The position numbers were made by a program, and so were the translations under genes. Below the pieces are notes generated by a model. It was not told where the DNA came from. It ran no database searches and was given only the letters and a program-made list of their open reading frames with translations. Positions 52,975 to 60,892 of a stretch of 64,000 bases of DNA are shown here, one piece after another. Where the stretch lies: NCBI GenBank assembly GCA_018819175.1, contig JAHJQQ010000014.1, positions 94,957-158,956 on the forward strand. The letters run 5' to 3'. Origin of the DNA: Gammaproteobacteria bacterium (GTDB lineage: Bacteria; Pseudomonadota; Gammaproteobacteria; Thiohalobacterales; Thiohalobacteraceae). Within the stretch, counting starts at the first letter, position 1, and every line of letters begins with the position of its first letter.

Positions 52975-54339
52975 ATGGCACTGAGTATTATCATTCTTGC
53001 CGCAGGCCAAGGTACCCGCATGCGCTCTGCGCTGCCCAAGGTATTGCACCCGCTGGCCGGTAAATCCCTGCTCGAACATGTTATTGATGCCGCGACCGGT
53101 TTAGGCGCTGCACAGATTCAAGTGGTGTATGGCCATGGTGGCGAGCACGTTCGCGAGCGCCTTGCCGCGCGCCGCGTCAGTTGGGTCGAGCAGGCGCAAC
53201 AGCTGGGAACCGGCCACGCGGTTGCCCAGGCCTTGCCGGCCGTGGCCGATGGCGATCGGGTTCTGGTGTTGTATGGTGATGTGCCGCTGATTTCGCCGAC
53301 AACACTGACGCGCCTGCTGGCAGCGGCGGACAACAGCCAGTTTGGTTTGTTGACCGCAGACCTTGCCGATCCGGCCGGTTATGGTCGTATCCTGCGCAAC
53401 AGCGCCGATCAGGTCACCGGCATCGTCGAACAAAAAGATGCGACTCCCGAGCAGTTGAGCGTCTGCGAAATCAACACGGGATTCATGGCCGCGGATGCGA
53501 CCGCGCTCAAGCGTTGGGTTGCACAGCTCGGCAACAGCAATGCGCAGGGTGAATATTATCTGACCGATGTGATCGCGCTCGCAGCTGCCGAAGGTGTCAA
53601 CATCAATACCGTTGCACCGCAGCACCTGTTCGAAATCATGGGCGTGAATAACCGCGTCCAGCTCGCCGAACTCGAACGTGACTATCAACGCCAGCAGGCG
53701 CAGCGTTTACTGCTCGCGGGTGTCACACTGCATGATCCGGCGCGCTTCGATCTGCGCGGGCAGATTGAACACGGCCAAGATGTCAGTATCGATGTGAATG
53801 TGATTCTCGAAGGCCGTGTCAAACTGGGCGACCGTGTCCGCATCGGGCCCGGTTGCGTCATCCGCAATGCCGAGATTGGCGACGATACTATTATTCAGGC
53901 GCATTGCGTGATTGAAGATGCGGTGATCGGCTGTAATGGCCGCATCGGTCCGTTTGCACGCATTCGGCCCGAGACCGTGCTGGCCAAGGATGTGCATATT
54001 GGCAATTTTGTCGAAATCAAGAAGTCCGATATTGGCAATGGCTCCAAGGTGAATCACCTGAGCTATATCGGCGACACCAGCATCGGTACACGTGTCAACG
54101 TTGGCGCGGGCACCATTACCTGTAATTACGACGGTGCCAACAAACACCGTACCGTGATCGAAGACGACGTCTTCATCGGCTCCGATACTCAATTGATCGC
54201 GCCCGTGAAAGTCGGTGCCGGTGCAACACTGGGCGCAGGTACCACATTGACACGCGACGCGCCGCCGGGCGAACTTACCTACAGCCGTGCAAAACAGGAA
54301 ACACGCTCTGGCTGGAAGCGGCCAGTGAAGAAGAAATGA
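52975..54339 (+). CDS. glmU: Bifunctional GlmU (GlcN-1-P acetyltransferase / GlcNAc-1-P uridylyltransferase)
   Basis: A protein of 454 residues making UDP-GlcNAc for peptidoglycan and LPS. The N-terminal uridylyltransferase has LAAGQGTRMRSALPKVLHPLAG and YGDVPLI; the C-terminal left-handed beta-helix has hexapeptides and the acetyltransferase motif NVGAGTITCNYDGANKHRT (about 376-394). It is followed by glmS, which makes the glucosamine-6-phosphate at the start of the same pathway. Confidence 0.96.
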   Translation: MALSIIILAAGQGTRMRSALPKVLHPLAGKSLLEHVIDAATGLGAAQIQVVYGHGGEHVRERLAARRVSWVEQAQQLGTGHAVAQALPAVADGDRVLVLYGDVPLISPTTLTRLLAAADNSQFGLLTADLADPAGYGRILRNSADQVTGIVEQKDATPEQLSVCEINTGFMAADATALKRWVAQLGNSNAQGEYYLTDVIALAAAEGVNINTVAPQHLFEIMGVNNRVQLAELERDYQRQQAQRLLLAGVTLHDPARFDLRGQIEHGQDVSIDVNVILEGRVKLGDRVRIGPGCVIRNAEIGDDTIIQAHCVIEDAVIGCNGRIGPFARIRPETVLAKDVHIGNFVEIKKSDIGNGSKVNHLSYIGDTSIGTRVNVGAGTITCNYDGANKHRTVIEDDVFIGSDTQLIAPVKVGAGATLGAGTTLTRDAPPGELTYSRAKQETRSGWKRPVKKK

Positions 54340-54346
54340 ATTTTTA

Positions 54347-54472
54347 TTGAACCGCAAAGGCGCAGAGGCGCAAAGAAAAGCGTAATTGTTTAGCCCGGAC
54401 TGACAGATGATATGTGATACCGGCTACGTTTATTTTGATGTTTCTTTGCGCCTCTGCGCCTTTGCGGTTCAA
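54347..54472. repeat. Perfect 32-bp inverted repeat between glmU and glmS
   Basis: Left arm 54347-54378 and right arm 54441-54472 are exact inverse copies over 32 bases (ends TTGAACCGCAAAGGCGC and GCGCCTTTGCGGTTCAA). The 62-base spacer holds no gene. The element begins 7 bases after glmU. It belongs with the GCAAAG-rich repeats at 26948-27082 and may set the ratio of glmU to glmS mRNA. Confidence 0.88.
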
Positions 54473-54526
54473 AATTGTTTTTTAGCGTCTTAGCTATTAT
54501 CGGTATCCAACAGAAGGTAGTCAGTT

Positions 54527-56359
54527 ATGTGCGGTATCGTCGGTGCGATTGCTCAACGTGATGTAGCGCCTATTTTGCTGGAAGGGCTGCGGCGTCTGGA
54601 ATATCGCGGCTATGACTCGGCGGGCATGGTGGTGAGCGGCAACGATGGTGTGCTATCGCGTATCCGTGCGACCGGTAAGGTCAACGAGCTGAATATCCTG
54701 CTTGAAAAGGCGCCGCTGCCCGGACATTTGGGTGTGGCGCATACGCGTTGGGCGACGCACGGCAAGCCCACGGTATCCAATGCCCATCCGCACATCTGCC
54801 GCGATACCGTTGCAGTCGTGCACAATGGCATTATTGAAAACCATGAAGCCCTGCGCGTGCAGCAGCGTGAGCAAGGCTATGTATTCACTTCGGAGACGGA
54901 TACCGAGGTGATTGTCCATCAGGTTTATCATCATCTCGAACAAGGCAAGGATCTGCTAGCGGCCGTGCAGGCGACGGTTGAAGAACTGCATGGTGCCTAT
55001 GCGCTGGGTGTGATGTCCAAGACTGAGCCAGGACGCATGGTGGTCGCGCGTCGTGGCAGTCCGTTGGTTGTTGGCTTGGGTATTGGCGAGAACTTCATCG
55101 CCTCGGATGTGGCCGCATTGCTGCCTGTGACGCAGCGCTTCATGTTCCTTGAAGAGGGTGATGTCGCGGTACTGACGACCGAGTCCGTTGAGGTCTTTGA
55201 TCGCAGCGGTGTCGCCGCGCGGCGCCAGGAGCGGATGTCCGAACTGACCGCCGATGCGGTTGAGCGCGGCGAGTATCGCCATTACATGCTCAAGGAAATC
55301 TTCGAACAGCCGCGCGCTGTCGCCGACTGTCTGGAAGGCCGTATCGCCGATGGCCGCGTGTTGGAGCAGAGTTTCGGTCCCGAGGCGAAGCGTATTTTTG
55401 ACGAGGTGCAGGGTGTGCATATCATCGCCTGCGGCACCAGTTATCACGCCGGCATGATCGGGCGTTACTGGCTGGAAGCACTTGCGGGCATTCCCTGCAG
55501 TGTCGAGGTGGCAAGTGAATTCCGCTACCGCCGCCCGGTCGTGCGCAAAAATTCCCTGATCGTCACGTTGTCGCAGTCCGGTGAAACGGCGGATACGCTC
55601 GCGGGGCTGCACGAGGCCAAGCGCCTTGGTTTCGGCCACTCACTGGCGATCTGCAATGTGCCTGAGAGTTCGCTGGTGCGTGAATCCGATCTGGTGCTGA
55701 TGACCCGCGCGGGTCCGGAAATCGGTGTGGCCTCCACCAAGGCATTCACCACGCAGCTGGTTTCCTTGCTGTTGTTGGTCGTGGTATTGGGGCGTCGTTC
55801 CGGTATGGCGGAAACGGTGGAAGAGCAGTTGGTTCAGCAACTCATCAGTCTGCCGGGCAAGATCGAGCACGCCCTGCAGCTGAACCCGCAGATTCGCGAC
55901 ATGGCCGAACGTTTTGCGGATAAACACCACGCCCTGTTCCTCGGCCGTGGCGCGCAATATCCGGTGGCCATGGAGGGCGCGCTCAAACTCAAAGAGATTT
56001 CCTATATCCACGCCGAGGCCTATCCTGCCGGCGAGCTTAAACATGGTCCGTTGGCGCTGGTCGATGCCGACATGCCGGTGATCGCCGTCGCGCCCAACAA
56101 CGATTTATTGGAAAAACTCAAATCCAATCTGCAGGAAGTCAGTGCGCGTGGCGGTGAGCTGTTCGTTTTCGCGGACGAAGGCTCCGGCGTGGCGACCAGC
56201 CCGAATATGACTGTGCTGCCAGTGGCGCCGACGGACGATTGTATAGCGCCCATTGTATTTACCATCCCGTTGCAGTTATTGTCATACCACGTTGCGGTGC
56301 TTAAAGGCACGGATGTCGATCAGCCACGCAACCTCGCTAAATCAGTCACTGTGGAGTAG
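54527..56359 (+). CDS. glmS: Glutamine-fructose-6-phosphate aminotransferase
   Basis: A protein of 610 residues that makes glucosamine-6-phosphate from fructose-6-phosphate and glutamine. The N-terminal glutaminase starts MCGIVGAIAQRDV with Cys2 (1 after Met removal) as nucleophile, then TRWATHGKP and HNGIIENHE. The C-terminal isomerase half has two SIS domains (SQSGETADT and TEVASEF-like VEVASEFRYR) and the end DVDQPRNLAKSVTVE. AAGG precedes ATG 54527. No glmS ribozyme is present, as expected outside Firmicutes. Confidence 0.97.
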   Translation: MCGIVGAIAQRDVAPILLEGLRRLEYRGYDSAGMVVSGNDGVLSRIRATGKVNELNILLEKAPLPGHLGVAHTRWATHGKPTVSNAHPHICRDTVAVVHNGIIENHEALRVQQREQGYVFTSETDTEVIVHQVYHHLEQGKDLLAAVQATVEELHGAYALGVMSKTEPGRMVVARRGSPLVVGLGIGENFIASDVAALLPVTQRFMFLEEGDVAVLTTESVEVFDRSGVAARRQERMSELTADAVERGEYRHYMLKEIFEQPRAVADCLEGRIADGRVLEQSFGPEAKRIFDEVQGVHIIACGTSYHAGMIGRYWLEALAGIPCSVEVASEFRYRRPVVRKNSLIVTLSQSGETADTLAGLHEAKRLGFGHSLAICNVPESSLVRESDLVLMTRAGPEIGVASTKAFTTQLVSLLLLVVVLGRRSGMAETVEEQLVQQLISLPGKIEHALQLNPQIRDMAERFADKHHALFLGRGAQYPVAMEGALKLKEISYIHAEAYPAGELKHGPLALVDADMPVIAVAPNNDLLEKLKSNLQEVSARGGELFVFADEGSGVATSPNMTVLPVAPTDDCIAPIVFTIPLQLLSYHVAVLKGTDVDQPRNLAKSVTVE

Positions 56360-56364
56360 ACAAC

Positions 56365-56916
56365 ATGGATAGTTGCTCACCCGTTTGTGCGCGTGCTTGG
56401 CACGTCCGCACGCATTCCCTGACACCATCACTCCTGCTGTTAACTGCCGCGCTTATCTATCAGGATGCGGTTCAAGCCGCTGTCTATCGTTGCAAGGACG
56501 CGGCGGGCAAGGTCGCCTATTCTCAAGCGCCCTGCCCTGCCGAGCAGCAATCGGATCAGATGCGCGGGATCAATTCCACTGTCCGTCAGGATAAGGATCT
56601 CTGTCGCGATGCGCGTGATCTTGGGATTCACGCCTTCACCTCAGTGCGCTCAGGCAGCGAGCCGGCTGCGGTTATTGATGAATTCGGTGGTCTGAATTAC
56701 ATCAATCCGCCGACCCTGGGCGTGATCAATTTTGCCTCCAGCCTGCGCTACAACACGGACGTGACACCACAGCGGGTTGGCTCAATGACCTTCGCGCGTT
56801 GTCTTGAGGGCGGCTTCGGCAAATTGTCCGCCGGCGATCTGCCTAAAGTCGATGCCGAAGGGATGATGAAGCCGGGTTTGTCTGATCCCGAACCTGCGGG
56901 CGCGAATAAACCATAG
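56365..56916 (+). CDS. DUF4124-domain periplasmic protein
   Basis: A protein of 183 residues with a signal peptide (hydrophobic stretch about 20-38, cleavage near VQA-A) followed by the DUF4124 motif AVYRCKDAAGKVAYSQAPCP with two cysteines. The rest (ARDLGIHAFTSVRSG and so on) is not recognised. DUF4124 proteins are common in the periplasm of beta- and gammaproteobacteria; their function is unknown. It starts 5 bases after glmS and may be cotranscribed. Confidence 0.75.
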   Translation: MDSCSPVCARAWHVRTHSLTPSLLLLTAALIYQDAVQAAVYRCKDAAGKVAYSQAPCPAEQQSDQMRGINSTVRQDKDLCRDARDLGIHAFTSVRSGSEPAAVIDEFGGLNYINPPTLGVINFASSLRYNTDVTPQRVGSMTFARCLEGGFGKLSAGDLPKVDAEGMMKPGLSDPEPAGANKP

Positions 56917-57125
56917 TACTCGGGCGGTTGGGCGCTCTGTCATGTAGCCCCTCGCCTGATCATCGTCCGATTGCCCAAGATGCCCCCAAGGGCCGCTCCA
57001 CTTCGATCGGTGGGTCTGGGCCTGGTTCTTCTCTAGGTTCGACCCATTTCGCGCGCCAGTGAGGGTCGAGATTAGCCCTCCGGCGATAAAAGCATGGGCT
57101 TGGAGGCTAATCGTAACTCATTGTT
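56917..57125. other. Non-coding stretch, nothing recognised
   Basis: First part of the 487-base gap between the DUF4124 gene and the 94-residue gene. No gene or clear repeat is visible. The second part holds the promoter-like features listed separately. Confidence 0.5.
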
Positions 57126-57167
57126 TTAAACGTTTAATTGGACCGAGAATCAGAAAAATGTTATCCT
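57126..57167 (+). promoter_or_regulatory. Possible promoter with LacI-type operator upstream of the sucrose cluster
   Basis: TTAAACGTTTAA (57126-57137) is a perfect palindrome with a central CG, as in operators of LacI-family repressors. It abuts a -35-like TTGGAC (57138-57143); 18 bases on is an extended -10-like TGT-TATCCT (TATCCT at 57162-57167). The next gene start is 57404, with the sucrose genes behind it. No LacI-type gene is in the window. Confidence 0.4.
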
Positions 57168-57172
57168 GCATG

Positions 57173-57201
57173 CGCATCGCATCACTGAGTGATGTGATGC
57201 G
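57173..57201 (+). promoter_or_regulatory. Hairpin or dyad at the predicted start of transcription
   Basis: CGCATCGCATCAC and GTGATGTGATGCG pair over 13 bases with one G-T pair and a TGA loop. It begins just where transcription from the upstream promoter-like element would start, so it could be an operator, a 5' stabilising stem, or a terminator for reading from upstream (no T tract). Confidence 0.5.
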
Positions 57202-57403
57202 TGTCAAACACACCGTAACTAAGCCACTACGTGACAAATGCCGGGCAAGCGGGCGCGTGCGATCGAGTCCAGCGCATGGGGTATCCACCGCACCGCGCAG
57301 AGTACGGTTGCCGAAGTCAGCTAGTCGCAGTTGCACATGACAGAATCATTTTCTCCGCGGTACGGACGTCGCGGCTCAGACTTGAACTTAGGAGACGAAT
57401 ACC

Positions 57404-57688
57404 GTGAGTAAGGACATGATGTTTTTCTGTATCCCCCAGCAGGCTTACATGGCCACGTCGAATTGCACCAAGCTGCGCAAGCGGCCACTGGGCAAAGTGC
57501 CGGCCGGTACCCAGCCGATGCTGCGCGCCTGCGAAACCTGTGAGATGTATCCGCTGGTCGATAAGAGCAAGGTGCCGATGGTCAGTCTGAAAGACTACCT
57601 GGGTGGTGATCGCCCCAATGAGGTCAATCTGCGCGCAACCGGGATGAAGAAAATCATTCAGGAGCATCTGGATCGTAAAGCGGTCTAG
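57404..57688 (+). CDS. Hypothetical 94-residue protein with four cysteines
   Basis: GTG 57404 has a good AGGAG site nine bases upstream. The protein has cysteines at about 9, 21, 43 and 46 (ACETC), which could bind a metal, then a charged C-terminal half (GMKKIIQEHLDRKAV). There is no signal peptide or membrane helix. The family was not recognised. It lies 134 bases before the fructokinase gene on the same strand and may be part of the same unit. Confidence 0.65.
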   Translation: MSKDMMFFCIPQQAYMATSNCTKLRKRPLGKVPAGTQPMLRACETCEMYPLVDKSKVPMVSLKDYLGGDRPNEVNLRATGMKKIIQEHLDRKAV

Positions 57689-57821
57689 CGGGTAACTGAA
57701 GCGAGACCGGAACCGGTGTCGCCGGTCTTGCAGCCATCTTCTTAGATGTCGATACCTTCCATTCACACAGGATTGTAAAAGGGCGTTCATCGTCAACATC
57801 CGATGAATCACCTGCCATTGA

Positions 57822-58742
57822 ATGATGGAACAGGGAACAAACAGTCCCCGGGTTGGACGGCCTCTGATCTATGGTGAGGTACTGTTCGATTGTTTCCCGG
57901 GTGGCCAGGAGGTCATGGGCGGCGCGCCGTTCAATGTCGCTTGGCATCTGGCGGGCCTGGGTGCGATGCCACTGCTTGTCAGTCGTATCGGTCAGGATCC
58001 GCGCGGCGAAGCGGTACTTGCGGGTATGCGCGACTGGGGCATGGATGTCTCCGGTATCCAGATTGATGCGCAAGCCCCCACCGGCCAGGTGCAGATCGCG
58101 CTCACAGGCACCGACCACAGCTTCAATATTCTTCCCGATCAGGCCTACGACCGGATTGCCACCGAGTCTGCTTTGGCCGCGGTTGCGGATAGTACACCGG
58201 CACTTCTCTATTGCGGCAGTCTGATCACCCGAAATCCTATCGCGCACGAGACATTGATTGCATTGCAGCGTGCGACGGCTGCTCCAACCTTCGTCGACAT
58301 CAATCTGCGTGCCCCGTGGTGGGAGCTTGCGCGTGTCGAGACATTGATGCGCTCGGCGACCTGGCTGAAAATCAACGATGATGAGCTGCACATTTTACGG
58401 GGTCCGGCATCCTCGGTAGCGGAGACTGAGGCGTTGGCGGCGCAGCTGCGAGCGCAATTCGATATCGCGTGGGTGATTTTGACACGCGGCGCGGACGGCG
58501 CTATCTATATCGGTGAAGAGACGCACAGAGGTAAACCTCCAGCAGTTACTGAACTGATCGACACGATTGGTGCCGGCGATGCCTTCAGTGCCGTGACCAT
58601 TCTCGGTCTGCTGCAGGGTTGGCCGAAGTCACTGACACTCACACGCGCCCTGGCATTCGCTGCGCGTATCTGTGCTCAGCGCGGGGCAACAGAATCGAAT
58701 CACGCGTTGTATACCGAGCTGCGTGAAGCCTGGGGGCTTTGA
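57822..58742 (+). CDS. PfkB-family sugar kinase, probable fructokinase
   Basis: A ribokinase-like kinase of 306 residues. The N-terminal substrate region has GEVLFDCFPGG and GGAPFNVAWHLAGLG; the C-terminal signature DTIGAGDAFSAV has the catalytic Asp. Bacterial fructokinases share these motifs. Placement directly before sucrose-phosphate synthase and sucrose synthase points to fructose released from sucrose as the substrate, giving fructose-6-phosphate. The start is ATG 57822. Confidence 0.87.
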   Translation: MMEQGTNSPRVGRPLIYGEVLFDCFPGGQEVMGGAPFNVAWHLAGLGAMPLLVSRIGQDPRGEAVLAGMRDWGMDVSGIQIDAQAPTGQVQIALTGTDHSFNILPDQAYDRIATESALAAVADSTPALLYCGSLITRNPIAHETLIALQRATAAPTFVDINLRAPWWELARVETLMRSATWLKINDDELHILRGPASSVAETEALAAQLRAQFDIAWVILTRGADGAIYIGEETHRGKPPAVTELIDTIGAGDAFSAVTILGLLQGWPKSLTLTRALAFAARICAQRGATESNHALYTELREAWGL

Positions 58743-58744
58743 GC

Positions 58745-60892
58745 ATGCACAAAGGCCGCTACCTTATTCTTGTCAGCGTACACGGTCTGGTGCGTGGCCA
58801 GGATCTCGAATTGGGCCGCGATGCCGATACCGGTGGGCAGATTAAATATGTCGTCGAGCTTGCGCGCGCATTGGCGAAGCATTCCGATGTCTGGCGCGTG
58901 GATGTTTTGACCCGTCAGGTAATCGATCCCAAAGTGTCGGCGGATTATGCCGAACGCCTGGAGCCCATCAGCGATGGCGCCTTTATTGTCCGGTTGCCCT
59001 GCGGGCCACGCCGCTATCTGCGTAAAGAAGTATTGTGGCCATACCTCGATAGTTTCACCGATCATGCGCTCCAGCACGTGCGTCGAATCGGCCGCCTCCC
59101 CGATGTGGTTCACAGTCATTATGCCGATGCGGGCTATGTCGGTAGTCGTTTGTCCGCGCTGCTGGGTGTGCCACTGGTACACACCGGCCACTCCCTGGGC
59201 CGTGAAAAACGGCGTCGTCTTTTAGAGCATGGCCAGAGTAAAGAGGCCATAGAAACCCAGTACAACATGAGTCAGCGCATTGAGGCCGAAGAGCTTGCCT
59301 TGGACCATGCGCAACGTGTTATTGCCAGCACTCAGCAGGAAGTGGACGAGCAATACGCGAAATACGCAAACTATCAGATCGAGCGGATGGAAGTTATTGC
59401 GCCGGGGGTGGATCTGGAGCGCTTTCATCCGCCATCAGCGGACATGACTGAGGGTGGCGCGGCGGAATCATTAAAGCCTTTTTTGCGCTATCCAGAACGG
59501 CCGCAGATCCTGGCGCTGTCGCGCGCGGACGAGCGGAAGAACATTGCGACGCTGTTGCGCGCCTATGGCGAACACCCGACGCTTCGCAACCATGCGAACC
59601 TGGTCGTGATTGCCGGCAACCGTACCGATTTGGCCACACTGGACCGAGGTGCACGTACCGTTCTTACGGATATGCTGCTGTCCATCGATCGTTACGACCT
59701 GTACGGGCATATTGCCTACCCAAAACACCATAGCGCCGACGATGTGCCTGAGTATTATCGGAATGCCACACGTTCGCGCGGCATTTTCGTGAACCCCGCG
59801 CTGACGGAGCCATTTGGTCTGACCTTGTTGGAAGCCGCTGCCAGTGGTTTGCCGGTATTGGCGACCCGCGATGGTGGCCCGCGTGACATCCTGCGCTTAT
59901 GCAGAAATGGTCGCCTCATAGATCCCCTCAACGCCAAGGCCATGGGGCGATCACTGGCCGAGATGTTGCGCAACCCCGCTCACTGGACGCGCTGGTCGGA
60001 AAACGGCATTGCCGGTGTGGATCGCAATTACTCGTGGGCTGCGCACGTGCAGAAATACCTCAAGGTAATAGACCGTTTACAGGGCGGGAAACGCGAACGA
60101 AAGCTCGAGGGAAAACGCAGTCGCATGCCGACTGTCGACAGATTGATTGTAACCGCCCTGGACAATACCTTATTGGGTAATGCGGAAGCGCTGCACAGAT
60201 TTGCACGGGAACTGAAAGAGCATGACCGCATCGGCTTCGGGATCGCGACAGGCCGTTCGTTACAAAGCGCGCTGGATGTCATTGCTAGAAATAATCTGCC
60301 GCAGCCGGATTTATTGATTACCTCGGTCGGTGCGGAAATTCACTATGGCCACCAGATGGTTGTGGATCAGGCCTGGGCGCGGCATATCGATTACCGCTGG
60401 GAGCTGAAGCGTTTGCGCGCGGCTCTTCGCGGTATTCCCGGATTGAAGCTACAGGCAAAAGCAGATCAGCATCCTTTTAAGCTGAGTTATTTTTGCGATC
60501 CGGCCAAGGCGCCCAAGGTCAGAGAGCTGGTGCGCATGCTGCGCGAAAATGATCTGCACGCGAATGTCACTTATTCACGCAACATGTTCCTTGATCTCTT
60601 GCCGATCCGCGCCTCAAAGGGATTGGCGCTGCGCTATATCTGCGGGCGCTGGGGAATCATGCCCGATAACGTGCTGGTTGCCGGCAGTTGCGGGAGTGAT
60701 GAAGAGCTGCTGCGCGGCAATACGCTGGGCGTGGTGGTGGCTAACTACAGCACCGAAATCGAGCGCATGCGCAACAAACCACGGATCTATTTCTCAGCAG
60801 CGGAGCATGCCGCCGGTGTTCTGGAAGGTATACAGCATTACAATTTTCTGGGCGACATTCGGCTGCCGGACGATGAGGAGATGGCATCATGA
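58745..60892 (+). CDS. Sucrose-phosphate synthase with a degenerate phosphatase-like domain
   Basis: A protein of 715 residues. The first 450 are a GT-B glycosyltransferase (GT4): VSVHGLVRGQDLELGRDADTGGQ, HSHYADAGYVG, GHSLGREKR, and the donor-site region FVNPALTEPFGLTLLEAA. It would make sucrose-6-phosphate from UDP- or ADP-glucose and fructose-6-phosphate. The C-terminal 240 residues resemble sucrose-phosphate phosphatase, but the motif DLDNT is VTALDNTLL here (Ala471 for the nucleophile), and GDSGND is GSCGSD. It is therefore probably not an active phosphatase. ATG 58745 has GGGGG upstream; it follows the kinase by 2 bases. Confidence 0.88.
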   Translation: MHKGRYLILVSVHGLVRGQDLELGRDADTGGQIKYVVELARALAKHSDVWRVDVLTRQVIDPKVSADYAERLEPISDGAFIVRLPCGPRRYLRKEVLWPYLDSFTDHALQHVRRIGRLPDVVHSHYADAGYVGSRLSALLGVPLVHTGHSLGREKRRRLLEHGQSKEAIETQYNMSQRIEAEELALDHAQRVIASTQQEVDEQYAKYANYQIERMEVIAPGVDLERFHPPSADMTEGGAAESLKPFLRYPERPQILALSRADERKNIATLLRAYGEHPTLRNHANLVVIAGNRTDLATLDRGARTVLTDMLLSIDRYDLYGHIAYPKHHSADDVPEYYRNATRSRGIFVNPALTEPFGLTLLEAAASGLPVLATRDGGPRDILRLCRNGRLIDPLNAKAMGRSLAEMLRNPAHWTRWSENGIAGVDRNYSWAAHVQKYLKVIDRLQGGKRERKLEGKRSRMPTVDRLIVTALDNTLLGNAEALHRFARELKEHDRIGFGIATGRSLQSALDVIARNNLPQPDLLITSVGAEIHYGHQMVVDQAWARHIDYRWELKRLRAALRGIPGLKLQAKADQHPFKLSYFCDPAKAPKVRELVRMLRENDLHANVTYSRNMFLDLLPIRASKGLALRYICGRWGIMPDNVLVAGSCGSDEELLRGNTLGVVVANYSTEIERMRNKPRIYFSAAEHAAGVLEGIQHYNFLGDIRLPDDEEMAS

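Noticed and set aside
57059..57340. 93-codon reading frame upstream of the 94-residue gene
   Set aside because: It covers the promoter-like element and hairpin, has no clear ribosome binding site and has a basic, low-complexity composition.
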